Origin: Flavobacterium sp. ASV13
GTDB lineage: Bacteria; Bacteroidota; Bacteroidia; Flavobacteriales; Flavobacteriaceae
Direction of reading: 5' to 3'
Assembly: GCF_000745775.1 (NCBI RefSeq)
Contig: NZ_JQJY01000002.1
Span: forward strand, 1-64,000
DNA length: 64,000 nucleotides
Shown here in pieces: positions 29,410 through 38,300 of this stretch; the stretch's first letter is position 1; the number at the start of each line of letters is the position of its first letter. A program made the position numbers and the translations under genes. A model generated the notes under the pieces. It was given only the letters and a program-made list of their open reading frames with translations. It had not been told where the DNA came from and did no database searches.

Positions 29410-29450
29410 AGATCCGGACTCTTTTCATAAAAAGATTTTCCGGATCTTTT
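29410..29450 (+). terminator. Rho-independent terminator after the aldehyde dehydrogenase
   Basis: Outer stem AGATCCGG/CCGGATCT (29410-29417 and 29440-29447) with an inner CTTTT/AAAAG pairing, followed by TTT. Confidence 0.7.
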
Positions 29451-29464
29451 AGTATTTTTACATT

Positions 29465-30271
29465 ATGACTACAAAAGCAAATCCAAAACCCAAAATACTC
29501 TACTCCTGCTATTACGCACGCAGCCGAGAAGGAGAACATTTTATTCCGGAACATGTTTTTAGCTATCAAATTTCAGGCGAAATGATCGCTTCAGACAGCA
29601 AAAACACTTATCATACAAAAGCTGGTGATTTTCGATTCAGCAAAAGAAATCATTTAGCAAAATTCACTAAGATTCCACCAGAAGAAGGAGAATTCAAAAC
29701 AATATCACTTTTTTTAGATCAGGAAATACTTCGCGAAGTGAGTAAAGAATATGATTTTAAAGCAACAAAAAAAGCAGATACAGAAGCCATGATTACTCTT
29801 GCCCCAAATCCGCTTTATAAATCTTTTATGGAATCATTAATTTCCTATCTCGAAATTGAACAAGAAAATAACGAAGCTTTATTTAATTTAAAAATAAAAG
29901 AAGCCGTTCATCTTTTATTAAAAGTAAATCCCGAATTAAAAGATATTTTATTCGACTTTAACGAACCCGGAAAAATTGACATTGAAGCCTTTATGAACAA
30001 AAATTTTCATTTTAATGTTCACTTACATCGTTTCGCTTATCTAACAGGACGAAGTTTAGCAACATTTAAAAGAGATTTTCAAAAAACGTTTCAGCAAACG
30101 CCTGGAAAATGGCTCTTAAACAAGAGACTTCAGGAAGCTTATTACTTAATCAGCCAGGGAAATCCGCCATCAGAAGTCTATATTGGCGTTGGTTTTGAGG
30201 ATTTATCCCATTTTTCATTTTCATTTAAAAAGAAATTCGGAATAGTACCTTCATCTTTAAAAGAAAAGTAA
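29465..30271 (+). CDS. AraC-family transcriptional regulator
   Basis: DNA-binding regulator of 268 residues. The N-terminal part (about 1-160) is a cupin-like sensor domain (HFIPEHVFSYQISGEMI). The C-terminal 100 residues are the AraC double helix-turn-helix: HLHRFAYLTGRSLATFKRDF, then LQEAYYLISQ and VYIGVGFEDLSHFSFSFKKK. The ligand is unknown; the neighbouring aldehyde dehydrogenase is the likeliest target. TATTTTTA at 29453-29460 resembles a -7 box just 4 bases before the ATG. Confidence 0.93.
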   Translation: MTTKANPKPKILYSCYYARSREGEHFIPEHVFSYQISGEMIASDSKNTYHTKAGDFRFSKRNHLAKFTKIPPEEGEFKTISLFLDQEILREVSKEYDFKATKKADTEAMITLAPNPLYKSFMESLISYLEIEQENNEALFNLKIKEAVHLLLKVNPELKDILFDFNEPGKIDIEAFMNKNFHFNVHLHRFAYLTGRSLATFKRDFQKTFQQTPGKWLLNKRLQEAYYLISQGNPPSEVYIGVGFEDLSHFSFSFKKKFGIVPSSLKEK

Positions 30272-30299
30272 AAACCTTTATTTCAGTTTATTGCATAAA

Positions 30300-30325
30300 A
30301 AAGCCTCTCATTTCTGAGAGGCTTT
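30300..30325 (-). terminator. Terminator after tRNA-Gln copy 1
   Basis: Perfect 10-bp stem AAGCCTCTCA/TGAGAGGCTT (30301-30310 and 30315-30324, loop TTTC) with an A-run giving a T-run on the minus strand. It can also serve the converging AraC-type gene. Confidence 0.85.
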
Positions 30326-30328
30326 ATG

Positions 30329-30399
30329 TTGGTCTACTAGGACTCGAACCTAGAAAGACGGCACCAAAAACCGTAGTGTTACCATTACACCATAGACCA
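30329..30399 (-). tRNA. tRNA-Gln(TTG), copy 1
   Basis: 71 nt. Acceptor stem TGGTCTA/TAGACCA, T-arm GGTTCGAGTCC, and anticodon stem ACGGT/GCCGT around the 7-base loop TTTTGGT, giving anticodon TTG that reads CAA/CAG. CCA is not encoded. The mature part is identical to the second copy. Confidence 0.93.
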
Positions 30400-30478
30400 G
30401 CAGTGCTGTTAAGCGGGTGCAAAATTAAAACTTTATTTAATTTATGCAAATTTTTTAAGAAATCTTTTTTAAATAAAA

Positions 30479-30504
30479 AAAGCCTCTCATTTCTGAGAGG
30501 CTTT
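30479..30504 (-). terminator. Terminator after tRNA-Gln copy 2
   Basis: The same 10-bp stem as after copy 1 (30480-30489 and 30494-30503, loop TTTC), so the duplicated unit includes the terminator. Confidence 0.85.
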
Positions 30505-30508
30505 TCTG

Positions 30509-30579
30509 TTGGTCTACTAGGACTCGAACCTAGAAAGACGGCACCAAAAACCGTAGTGTTACCATTACACCATAGACCA
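30509..30579 (-). tRNA. tRNA-Gln(TTG), copy 2
   Basis: 71 nt, identical across the mature tRNA to copy 1, which lies 180 bases away. Same anticodon TTG. Flanking sequence (terminator on one side, CAGCAGTGC(T/G)GTTAAGC on the other) is also nearly the same, so the whole unit was duplicated in tandem. Each terminator lies just downstream of its tRNA, so copy 1 may need its own promoter or read-through. Confidence 0.93.
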
Positions 30580-30824
30580 GCAGTGCGGTTAAGCGAGTGC
30601 AAATTTAAGGCTTTATTTAGTTTCTGCAAACTTTTTGCTCAAAAAAAATCACTTTTTTGCTTTTTTTCCATTTAAAAAAACGCATCAACGCCAGAAGCGC
30701 CTCATAAACAATATATTACTTTTCAAACATAGATTTATAGAATTTTTTGTTAATGCTCGTTTCTTTACATAAAAAAACATTTTCTTTGTAGGATAGAAAA
30801 CATACAAAATTTTAACACCTAAAT

Positions 30825-33800
30825 ATGGCACAATTCAATTTCAATAAATGGAATACAATTATTGGTTGGTTTGCATTTGCAATCGCTTTAATTACCTACA
30901 CATTAACTGTCGAACCTACAATGAGCTTTTGGGATTGTGGCGAATATATTGCCACAGCAGCTAAACTTGAAGTTGGCCACCCGCCAGGAGCACCTTTATT
31001 CCAGATGATGGGCGCTTTTTTTGCCATGTTTGCCATAGATGCGCAACATGTTGCGGTAATGGTTAATATGATGTCTGTTTTTTCTAGCGCATTTACAATC
31101 TTATTTATGTTTTGGTCTTCCTCTATGATTTTGAAAAAAATTGTAGCACGTTTTGCCGAAATTGATCAAAACAATTCAGTTGTTATTTTAGGAAGTTCCT
31201 TTGTTGGAGCATTAGCTTATACTTTCTCTGATAGTTTTTGGTTTAATGCAGTTGAAGCCGAAGTTTACGCAATGGCTTCCCTATTAATTGCATTGCTTTT
31301 CTGGCTTGGTCTTCGTTGGGAACAAGACATGGACAAACCAAAAGGAAACAAATGGCTTTTATTGATTTCATTAGTTGTCGGACTTTCATTTGGTGTTCAC
31401 TTCATGGCATTATTGACAATTCCTTCAATAGGTTTTCTATACTATTTTAAACACTACGAAAAAGTTACCATAAAAAACTTCTTGATTGCTAACGTAGTTG
31501 TTATTGGAATCTTATTATTCATTTTTAAATTATTACTGCCTTTGACCATGGCATTTTTTGGTAAAACCGAAATATATATGGTTAACAGTTTAGGGCTTCC
31601 TTTTAATTCAGGAACCATTTTTGTGGCATTGCTTTTTATCGCTTTTTTTTATTTTGGTTTAAAATTCACCAAACAAAAAGGTCTAATTTTTTACAACACT
31701 ATTATTCTTTGCATTTTATTCATCCTGATTGGCTTCTCTACTTGGATGATGCTTCCTGTCCGTGCAAATGCAAATACAGTAATTAACGAAAATAAGCCAT
31801 CAGATGCTATTGAAGTTTTAGCTTATTATAATCGTGAACAATATGGTGTGAATCCTTTATTTTACGGTCCGCAATACACAGAATTTTTTGCTGGGCTTGA
31901 TGAGAAAACACCTTATTTAGACAAAAAACCAAACTACGAAAGAGATTATAAAACTGGTAAATATATCATTACCAATAATTATAAAAACGCAGATCAAAAC
32001 TCTGATGATAATCAAAAAACGATTCTGCCAAGGATGTGGAGTACCGAAATGGGTCACATTCAAAACTATATCAACTTTACAAATCCGCCTAAATTCAAAA
32101 TCAACCCAAATTATAATTACGAAGAAGATTTAGGAGAATACGGGATTGATGTAAGCCAATTAAGCGAAGATGAATACAATAAAGCTACAGCTCAATTAAG
32201 AAATGAAGTTGAAAAAACGGTTTCTGAGTTCAGAAAAGCATATGCTCAAAAACAAATTGACAACGAAGGTTATGTAAAATTCTTAAAGAGCTATGGAAAA
32301 TACTTAACTATTGAAAAACCAACAACTGTAGATAATTTCAGTTTTATGTTCGAATATCAATTTGGATATATGTACTGGAGATATTTGATGTGGAATTTTG
32401 TTGGACGTCAAAGTGATGTTCAAGGAAAGTATGATAATTTAGATGGAAACTGGATCAGCGGAATCAAACCACTTGATTCTGTGCATTTAGGTTCTCAAGA
32501 CAATCTGCCATCGGATGTTTTAAACAATAAAGGCCGAAATGTTTACTATTTCCTTCCTTTTATCTTAGGTCTTATCGGAATAATGTATCATGCAAACAAA
32601 GATCTTAAAAGCTTTTATGTTCTTTTAGCATTATTCTTATTTACCGGAATTGCCTTAAAAATTTATTTGAACGAAAGACCATTCGAACCTCGAGAGAGAG
32701 ATTATGCGCTTGTAGGATCGTTTTATGTTTTTGCCATTTGGATTGGATTTGGGGTCTACTCTTTATATGAAAGTATTCAGAAATATATTGCACCAAAAAT
32801 TGCAGGACCAGTAATTATTGCTGGAAGTTTATTAGCTGCTCCGATTTTAATGGCTTCTCAAAACTGGGATGATCACGACAGATCTGGAAGATACACTGCA
32901 GTTGCAATGGCAAAAGCTTACTTAAGTTCTTGCGATAAAGATGCAATTCTATTTACCATTGGTGATAACGATACATTCCCACTTTGGTATGCTCAGGAAA
33001 TTGAGCATTTTAGAACCGATGTGAAAATCGTAAATACAAGCTTATTTATGACCGATTGGTATATTGATCAAATGAAAGCCAAAGCATATGAATCTGATCC
33101 ATTGCCAATATCATTCACGCATGATGATTATGTGGGAGATAAATTGGATTATGTTGCTCATATTCAAAAAATAGACACTAGATGGAACATCACTGATTTT
33201 ATCAATTTTATTAAAAATCCAAAATCAACTGTTGGTCTTCAAAATGGACAAACAATTCATTTTTATCCAACAAATAAAATCAGAGTTCCTGTTGACAAAA
33301 ATATTATTATTAAAAATAAGGTCGTAAATCCTAAATACAATGACTCAATCGTTCCTTATTTAGATATTGATATCAAAGGAAGTGCATTGTACAAAAACCG
33401 TTTAATGATGCTTGATATCTTGGCCAATAACAATTGGAAACGTCCAATTTATTTCAGCGGAGGTGCATTTGACGATGAAGATTACTTATGGTTAAAAGAT
33501 TATTTGCAATTAGACGGAATGGTTTACAAATTAGTTCCTGTTAAAAATGTTCCTTCAAAAGATGGCGGCCCAATGGATATGGGACAAATTGATGCCGATA
33601 AAATGTACGATATCGTAATGAAATGGGATTGGGGCAATAGTGAAAGTGATAAAATCTATCACGATCCCGAAACCAGAAGAAATAGCATTACTTACCGCAC
33701 TAACCTATCTCGTTTAATGGATCAGCTTATTGCTGAAGGCAAAATTGACAAAGCTAAAAATGTTATCAATTTAGCAATGACAAAACTGCCATTGGATAAA

Positions 33801-34106
33801 TTTGGTTATTATTCATTAGTAGAACCTTTTACAAATGGATATTACAAAGTAGGAGAAACTGCAAAAGCACAAGATTTGCTTAATAAGCTTGTAAAAAAAT
33901 ACAATGAAAACCTAAACTATTACGCAACATTGCCTCCAAACGATCAGACAGATCTTGCAATGGATATTATTACTGATATCGAGCGTTACAGAAGTCTTTT
34001 ACAAGTAATGAAGCACAATCACGATGAAGCTTTTTATGAAAAACACAAAAAGACTTTCAATACGTATGTAAATGTCTTCGAACGTTTTGGACGTGAAAAA
34101 GAATAA
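30825..34106 (+). CDS. TMEM260-like membrane glycosyltransferase (DUF2723)
   Basis: Polytopic membrane protein of 1,093 residues in the DUF2723 family, now linked to TMEM260-type protein O-mannosyltransferases (GT-C-like). The N-terminal 330 residues hold many helices and the family signature TMSFWDCGEYIATAAKLEVGHPPGAP, quoted here only as DCGEY and GHPPGAP (about residues 37-58); the Asp-Glu of DCGEY is the likely catalytic region. More helices lie at about 590-690, then a soluble part with NDNDTFPLWY-like sequence and TPR-like helices near the end. It probably glycosylates exported proteins; Bacteroidota have general O-glycosylation of exported proteins, but this gene's role there is inference. 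Confidence 0.85.
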   Translation: MAQFNFNKWNTIIGWFAFAIALITYTLTVEPTMSFWDCGEYIATAAKLEVGHPPGAPLFQMMGAFFAMFAIDAQHVAVMVNMMSVFSSAFTILFMFWSSSMILKKIVARFAEIDQNNSVVILGSSFVGALAYTFSDSFWFNAVEAEVYAMASLLIALLFWLGLRWEQDMDKPKGNKWLLLISLVVGLSFGVHFMALLTIPSIGFLYYFKHYEKVTIKNFLIANVVVIGILLFIFKLLLPLTMAFFGKTEIYMVNSLGLPFNSGTIFVALLFIAFFYFGLKFTKQKGLIFYNTIILCILFILIGFSTWMMLPVRANANTVINENKPSDAIEVLAYYNREQYGVNPLFYGPQYTEFFAGLDEKTPYLDKKPNYERDYKTGKYIITNNYKNADQNSDDNQKTILPRMWSTEMGHIQNYINFTNPPKFKINPNYNYEEDLGEYGIDVSQLSEDEYNKATAQLRNEVEKTVSEFRKAYAQKQIDNEGYVKFLKSYGKYLTIEKPTTVDNFSFMFEYQFGYMYWRYLMWNFVGRQSDVQGKYDNLDGNWISGIKPLDSVHLGSQDNLPSDVLNNKGRNVYYFLPFILGLIGIMYHANKDLKSFYVLLALFLFTGIALKIYLNERPFEPRERDYALVGSFYVFAIWIGFGVYSLYESIQKYIAPKIAGPVIIAGSLLAAPILMASQNWDDHDRSGRYTAVAMAKAYLSSCDKDAILFTIGDNDTFPLWYAQEIEHFRTDVKIVNTSLFMTDWYIDQMKAKAYESDPLPISFTHDDYVGDKLDYVAHIQKIDTRWNITDFINFIKNPKSTVGLQNGQTIHFYPTNKIRVPVDKNIIIKNKVVNPKYNDSIVPYLDIDIKGSALYKNRLMMLDILANNNWKRPIYFSGGAFDDEDYLWLKDYLQLDGMVYKLVPVKNVPSKDGGPMDMGQIDADKMYDIVMKWDWGNSESDKIYHDPETRRNSITYRTNLSRLMDQLIAEGKIDKAKNVINLAMTKLPLDKFGYYSLVEPFTNGYYKVGETAKAQDLLNKLVKKYNENLNYYATLPPNDQTDLAMDIITDIERYRSLLQVMKHNHDEAFYEKHKKTFNTYVNVFERFGREKE

Positions 34107-34130
34107 TAAGATACGAAAAATATACTGATT

Positions 34131-34173
34131 AAAAAAATGCAGTGCTGTTAGATAAATAGCACTGCATTTTTTA
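34131..34173 (+). terminator. Rho-independent terminator after the DUF2723 gene
   Basis: 15-bp perfect stem (AAAAAATGCAGTGCT with its complement at 34158-34172), loop of 11 bases, T-run after. Confidence 0.85.
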
Positions 34174-34203
34174 ATTTTACAGTACAAGTAAATCTATTTC
34201 AAA

Positions 34204-34842
34204 ATGAGCTTTTATTGGGTAAAAACGAATTCTTTTATCAAAAGGGTATTTTCTAAATATTGTTGGGATATTCCAAACAAGGAAAAGAAAATATACCTCA
34301 CTTTTGATGACGGCCCTACGCCAGAAATCACAGACTGGGTTTTATCTGAATTGAAAAAATTTGATGCAAAAGCCACTTTCTTCTGTATTGGAAAAAATAT
34401 AAATGCAAACGCAACTTTATTCGAAAGGCTAATTGCCGAAGGACACGCTATCGGAAACCATACTATGAATCACATTAATGGATGGAAAAGCCAAACTAGT
34501 GATTATATTGAAAATGTAAAAAACTGTGCTTCGATTTTGGCAGATGAAAAAAAACTGAACAGCTTATTATTTCGTCCTCCATACGGAAAAATAAAAAAAG
34601 CGCAGTCTAAAATTCTGCGAAATCTTGGTTATAAAATAGTAATGTGGGATGTTTTGAGTGCCGATTTTGATCAATCAATCACGCCAGAAAAATGTCTTGA
34701 GAATGTGACTAAAAATGTAACTTCGGGAAGCGTCATTGTTTTTCATGACAGTATTAAAGCATCACAAAATTTAAAATTTGCTTTACCTAAAACTTTACAT
34801 TTTTTAAAAGAAAATGGATATGCTTTTGATGTTATTCATTAA
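34204..34842 (+). CDS. Polysaccharide deacetylase (NodB/PgdA-like)
   Basis: Carbohydrate esterase family 4 enzyme, 212 residues. Motif 1 is TFDDGP (Asp35, Asp36), motif 2 is HTMNH (His86, His90) for the metal, and motif 3 is RPPYGK (about 133-138). MWDVLSADFD and SVIVFHDS complete the five NodB motifs. It removes N-acetyl groups from a glycan, probably peptidoglycan or a surface polysaccharide. There is no clear signal peptide; the start MSFYWVKTNSFIKRVF is only weakly hydrophobic, so location is uncertain. Confidence 0.9.
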   Translation: MSFYWVKTNSFIKRVFSKYCWDIPNKEKKIYLTFDDGPTPEITDWVLSELKKFDAKATFFCIGKNINANATLFERLIAEGHAIGNHTMNHINGWKSQTSDYIENVKNCASILADEKKLNSLLFRPPYGKIKKAQSKILRNLGYKIVMWDVLSADFDQSITPEKCLENVTKNVTSGSVIVFHDSIKASQNLKFALPKTLHFLKENGYAFDVIH

Positions 34843-34865
34843 AAAAACATCAATAAAAAGTTTTA

Positions 34866-35168
34866 TTATTGATTAAATTGCTCTTGAACAATTCCTATAA
34901 TTGTATTTGCATCAAGTTCTCCTGATTGTCTCCAAATCATTTGACCTTCTTTATAAATCATAAGTGTTGGAAGTCCTTTAATACGAAGAGCCTCAGCTAG
35001 TTCTTGATTCTTATCTACATCAATTTTGATTACTTTGGCTTTATCACCAAGTGCAGCCGCAACATCTTTAATTACAGGATGCATTGATACTGACGATTCA
35101 TTCCAATCTGTGTAAAAGTCAATTAACACAGGGACTTGAGCATTTATTAGTTCTCCAAATTTTGACAT
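34866..35168 (-). CDS. Thioredoxin-fold protein lacking both catalytic cysteines
   Basis: 100 residues with a recognisable thioredoxin fold: VLIDFYTDW leads into the active-site turn, VIKIDVDKNQELAEALRIKG follows, and the cis-proline loop GLPT (Pro67) with IYKEGQ is kept. Where thioredoxin has Trp-Cys-Gly-Pro-Cys this protein has Trp22-Asn-Glu-Ser-Ser26, and there is no cysteine anywhere in the chain. It therefore cannot do thiol-disulfide exchange and probably binds a partner protein. It converges with the deacetylase gene, with only 23 bases between them. Confidence 0.85.
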   Translation of the reverse strand: MSKFGELINAQVPVLIDFYTDWNESSVSMHPVIKDVAAALGDKAKVIKIDVDKNQELAEALRIKGLPTLMIYKEGQMIWRQSGELDANTIIGIVQEQFNQ

Positions 35169-35241
35169 AAAACCAAAAATTTAAATTTTTTAATTTACTA
35201 CAAAGAGGCAAATATTCTACAAATGTAGCATTTTTAACGAA

Positions 35242-36477
35242 TTAAGCCACATTCTTGCTCTTTTTTAGTTCTATCACTGTTATTTCTGGCATAATACCAA
35301 CTCGCCCTGGATAGGCATGAAAACCAAATCCGCGGTTAACATAAACGTATCTTCCGGCTGTTTCGTACAAGCCCGCCCACTGTTTGTAAATGTATTGTGC
35401 CAAACTCCATTTAAAATAACCTGGAATTTCGATTCCAAACTGCATTCCATGTGTATGTCCTGCCAATGTCAAATGGAAGTTTTTAGGATGATCTTTAATT
35501 TCGGCATCCCAATGGCTTGGATCGTGACTCATTAAGACTTTAAAATCCTCTTTCGCTACATTTTGAGAAGCTTTATTTAAATCGCCGGCTTTCTTGAAAT
35601 TAACGCCCCAGTTCTCTACTCCAACTAAAGCAATTTTATCATCGCCTTTTTGAATGTATGTATGTTCATTCAATAACAATTTGAATCCTATTTGGCCATA
35701 AAGACTCTTGATTTCCTTGAAGTTTTCATCTTTTTCTTTTTCTGATGGCCAAGTCACATATTCGCCATAATCGTGATTTCCTAAAACTGAAAATTTACCG
35801 TATTTATAATTTTTAATTCGGCTAAAAGTTTCTAGCCACGGATGCATCTCTTTTGCATGTGTATTTACGATATCTCCGGTAAATAAAATCATATCTGATT
35901 CTTGTTCATTGATCAAATCAATGGCGTAATTTATCTTTTCGGGATTGTCAAAACTTCCGCTGTGAACGTCTGAAATCTGAGTAATTTTGAAACCATCAAA
36001 AGCATCTGGAAGATCTGGAAAAAAGATCGTTTGCTTAATGACTTTAAAGTTATATTTTCCTTCAAAAATTCCATATATCAAAGATAAAAAAGGAACTGCT
36101 GCCAATCCTAATGCAATCTGGCTGATAAACTTTCTTCTATCCGGCATCATTTCTTTTCTCGGAGCATTATACATGAAATAATTCAAAAGACTGGCGCCAA
36201 TTCTAAAAATGTCTTCACCAAACATTACTAGTGTAAGAACGATTTTTGGAACATAAACCAACAACATAAGCCCCATTGTAAACATGGTTTGCTTGGTTTG
36301 TCCTACTGAACGGTCAAATTGAGTAAATGAATAAATGATAAATGCTAAAAGCAGAAAACTTATAATCTGATAACTTATTAAAGCCCATCTTACTTTGATA
36401 AGGGTTCGGAAAGCTTGATAGGAATAAAACTCAATAAGCAGAAAAAGGGCACAAAGAATTACAAAACGAAAAATCAT
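35242..36477 (-). CDS. Membrane metallophosphoesterase (YkuE-like)
   Basis: 411 residues. Four hydrophobic segments occupy about residues 1-105. The C-terminal calcineurin-like phosphoesterase domain (from about 155) has all metal motifs: ITQISDVHSG, FTGDIVN, VLGNHDYG, LMSHDP and LAGHTHGMQFG. Related proteins are metal-dependent phosphohydrolases at the membrane; the substrate here is unknown. A possible signal-anchor RRKFISQIALGLAAVPFL lies just before the catalytic domain. Confidence 0.9.
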   Translation of the reverse strand: MIFRFVILCALFLLIEFYSYQAFRTLIKVRWALISYQIISFLLLAFIIYSFTQFDRSVGQTKQTMFTMGLMLLVYVPKIVLTLVMFGEDIFRIGASLLNYFMYNAPRKEMMPDRRKFISQIALGLAAVPFLSLIYGIFEGKYNFKVIKQTIFFPDLPDAFDGFKITQISDVHSGSFDNPEKINYAIDLINEQESDMILFTGDIVNTHAKEMHPWLETFSRIKNYKYGKFSVLGNHDYGEYVTWPSEKEKDENFKEIKSLYGQIGFKLLLNEHTYIQKGDDKIALVGVENWGVNFKKAGDLNKASQNVAKEDFKVLMSHDPSHWDAEIKDHPKNFHLTLAGHTHGMQFGIEIPGYFKWSLAQYIYKQWAGLYETAGRYVYVNRGFGFHAYPGRVGIMPEITVIELKKSKNVA

Positions 36478-36560
36478 TAGTTATAGTTTTAAGCAAAGTA
36501 ACAAAGAATGAAAATTTTATTGCTTTTTATTATCAAAAATTTAACTCAAAAATAAAGAAC

Positions 36561-36592
36561 AAAAAGCTGGCAGATTTCTCTGCCAGCTTTTT
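36561..36592 (-). terminator. Rho-independent terminator after the first small secreted gene
   Basis: 14-bp perfect stem (36561-36574 with 36579-36592, loop TTTC), with A/T runs on both sides. Confidence 0.88.
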
Positions 36593-36657
36593 CTCTACCA
36601 AATTTTTTAAAACCTTTTATAAACCAAAACAACGTTTGCTGAGCAAACTTGTGCTTT

Positions 36658-36843
36658 TTATTTTTGAGTTTTTGCGGCTTCTGGCTTAGCTGCCTCTGCT
36701 TTTTTAGCTTTTTTATCGGCTTTTTTCTCTTTTTTAGGAGCTTTTGCTTCTTTTGCTGGAGCGGTTTGAGCTGGAGTTGTTTGAGCGTTTACCATAGCCA
36801 CTGTTCCTAGAACAGCTACTGCTAACATTATTACTTTTTTCAT
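36658..36843 (-). CDS. Tiny secreted Lys/Ala-rich protein A
   Basis: 61 residues. A signal peptide of 21 residues (MKKVIMLAV...AMVNAQ) is followed by about 40 residues that are almost only Lys, Ala, Pro, Glu and Thr. The mature part should be very basic and disordered. I do not recognise a named family. It is a paralogue of the two genes at 39167 and 39406, sharing the signal-peptide pattern (LGT..MVNAQ) and the APAKE and EAAK motifs. It lies just downstream of a sensor kinase on the same strand but has its own promoter with a direct repeat. Possible roles are envelope stress buffering or metal or anion binding; none is proven. Confidence 0.72.
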   Translation of the reverse strand: MKKVIMLAVAVLGTVAMVNAQTTPAQTAPAKEAKAPKKEKKADKKAKKAEAAKPEAAKTQK

Positions 36844-36889
36844 AATTAAAATTTTTTGCTGATTTGTTAATTACTTCATTATTATACTT

Positions 36890-36924
36890 CAAAGATAGAA
36901 TCACAAAATGAAGATTAAATGAAG
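36890..36924 (-). promoter_or_regulatory. Promoter with 11-bp direct repeat upstream of secreted protein A
   Basis: Minus-strand -7 box TATCTTTG (36890-36897). Seven bases further upstream lie two direct repeats, plus-strand AAAATGAAG (36905-36913) and TAAATGAAG (36916-36924), spaced exactly 11 bases. The larger unit ATGAAGATTAA is a perfect tandem (36908-36929). There is no TTTG -33 box, so the repeat probably marks an activator site. The arrangement matches that at 39647-39681. Confidence 0.65.
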
Positions 36925-36951
36925 ATTAAACCTGTTAGAAAAAATTAACTT

Positions 36952-38289
36952 TTAATTGTGTTTTACAGCTTCCGGAAGCACTAATGTAAAGGTTGTTCCT
37001 TCATTTATTTTTGAAACAACTTTGATTTCGATATGGTGAAAAGAGGCTATACTTTCAGCAATAGCAAGTCCCAAGCCTTGGCCTTCCTGATCTGAATTGA
37101 TTCTGGCAAATCGGTTAAATATTTTTTCCAAATGAGCTTCACTCATTCCCAATCCTGAATCGGCAATTGAAATAAAATAACGTTCTTTTTCAAATCCATC
37201 TGAAATTATAATATTTCCTTTTGGACGATTATACTTTATGGCATTGGTTACCAAATTATAAATCAAAATATGAATCAGTGTTTTATTTCCGATAAAAACA
37301 TAATCAAACTCCATCTGATTTACAAAATCAATTTCACGATCCTCCATACGATCCTGAAAATCTTCCTGCAGATCATCTATAATTTCATGGAAATTAATAT
37401 TCTCGGTTGCTTCATACTGATTGTTTTCAATTCGGGAAATTAAAAGCAAATTATTGATGATTTTTTTCAGCATGTCGAGCGTCTTCAGTGAGCCTGCAAT
37501 TTTATCAACAGCATTGTCATCAAGAGAATCATTCTGAAGCAAGTTTTCAAATTTGTTTTTCAGCAGCGCAATTGGTGTTAACAATTCATGTGAAACATTC
37601 GAAATAAATTGTTTTTCTTTTTTGAAAAGTTCTGAGATTCGATCCATCATTTGATTCAAAACCAAATCTAATTCTCTAAAATCTCTGGAATTTGCTTTTA
37701 TCGGAGTATGATCAAAAGCTTCCGGTTCGTTAACCCGCCTTATTTTTGTATCGATTATTTTATAAAAAGGTTTCAGCAGATATTCAATATAAACGGTATC
37801 TGCCAAAAAAGTAACCAACAAAATAACAACTAAAACAATAATTATAAAAAATCGGATAATAAAAGTAAGGTCATTTACTTCACTCAAACTGCTCCCTATT
37901 TCCAGTTGATAACCTTGATTTTCGTAGGTAAAATGATATTGCAGAATTCGATATTCATTTTCTTCTCCTTCAATAATTCTGTATTCATTCGTAAAAATCG
38001 CTTTTTTGTCTTTTTCTTTTACTCGGATTTTAGATAATACTAAGAATTCACTGTGAAGCGTAGAAAATTGAGAATAAGTTTCGGTTGAATCATCGGCATT
38101 TTCAATAAAATCGTCAATTTCTTTTTTATTCAAATGATCAATAAATTTTTTCTTTTTTTCAACCAAACCATTATTAATGTGTCGGTAAACAACATTTTCA
38201 ACTAAAATGGGCAGCATTAGCCATAAAATCAAAATCACCAACAATCGCGTTAGTGCATTAAAAATAGCTAACTGATGTTTTATCTTCAC
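36952..38289 (-). CDS. Sensor histidine kinase
   Basis: Membrane sensor kinase of 445 residues. Helix 1 is about 12-33, an extracytoplasmic sensor domain of about 110 residues follows (34-143), and helix 2 is about 144-166. The HisKA domain carries the phospho-acceptor His234 in SNVSHELLTP, and the HATPase domain has the N box (LIYNLVTNAIKYNRPKG), the G1 box ISIADSGLGMS and GQGLGLAIA. The sensor domain is unlike a PAS or Cache I can name; the signal is unknown. The start is GTG at 38289, 11 bases after the response-regulator stop. Confidence 0.93.
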   Translation of the reverse strand: MKIKHQLAIFNALTRLLVILILWLMLPILVENVVYRHINNGLVEKKKKFIDHLNKKEIDDFIENADDSTETYSQFSTLHSEFLVLSKIRVKEKDKKAIFTNEYRIIEGEENEYRILQYHFTYENQGYQLEIGSSLSEVNDLTFIIRFFIIIVLVVILLVTFLADTVYIEYLLKPFYKIIDTKIRRVNEPEAFDHTPIKANSRDFRELDLVLNQMMDRISELFKKEKQFISNVSHELLTPIALLKNKFENLLQNDSLDDNAVDKIAGSLKTLDMLKKIINNLLLISRIENNQYEATENINFHEIIDDLQEDFQDRMEDREIDFVNQMEFDYVFIGNKTLIHILIYNLVTNAIKYNRPKGNIIISDGFEKERYFISIADSGLGMSEAHLEKIFNRFARINSDQEGQGLGLAIAESIASFHHIEIKVVSKINEGTTFTLVLPEAVKHN

Positions 38290-38300
38290 AAATTTATTTT

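Noticed and set aside
30324..30675. Two reading frames of about 100 codons across the tRNA region with internal repeats
   Set aside because: The internal repeat is the duplicated tRNA-Gln and terminator read as protein.
34848..34873. ATCAATAA/TTATTGAT inverted repeat as a terminator between the deacetylase and thioredoxin-like genes
   Set aside because: The stem is AT-only and lacks a T-run; it extends into the stop codon of the thioredoxin-like gene, so it is too weak to call.
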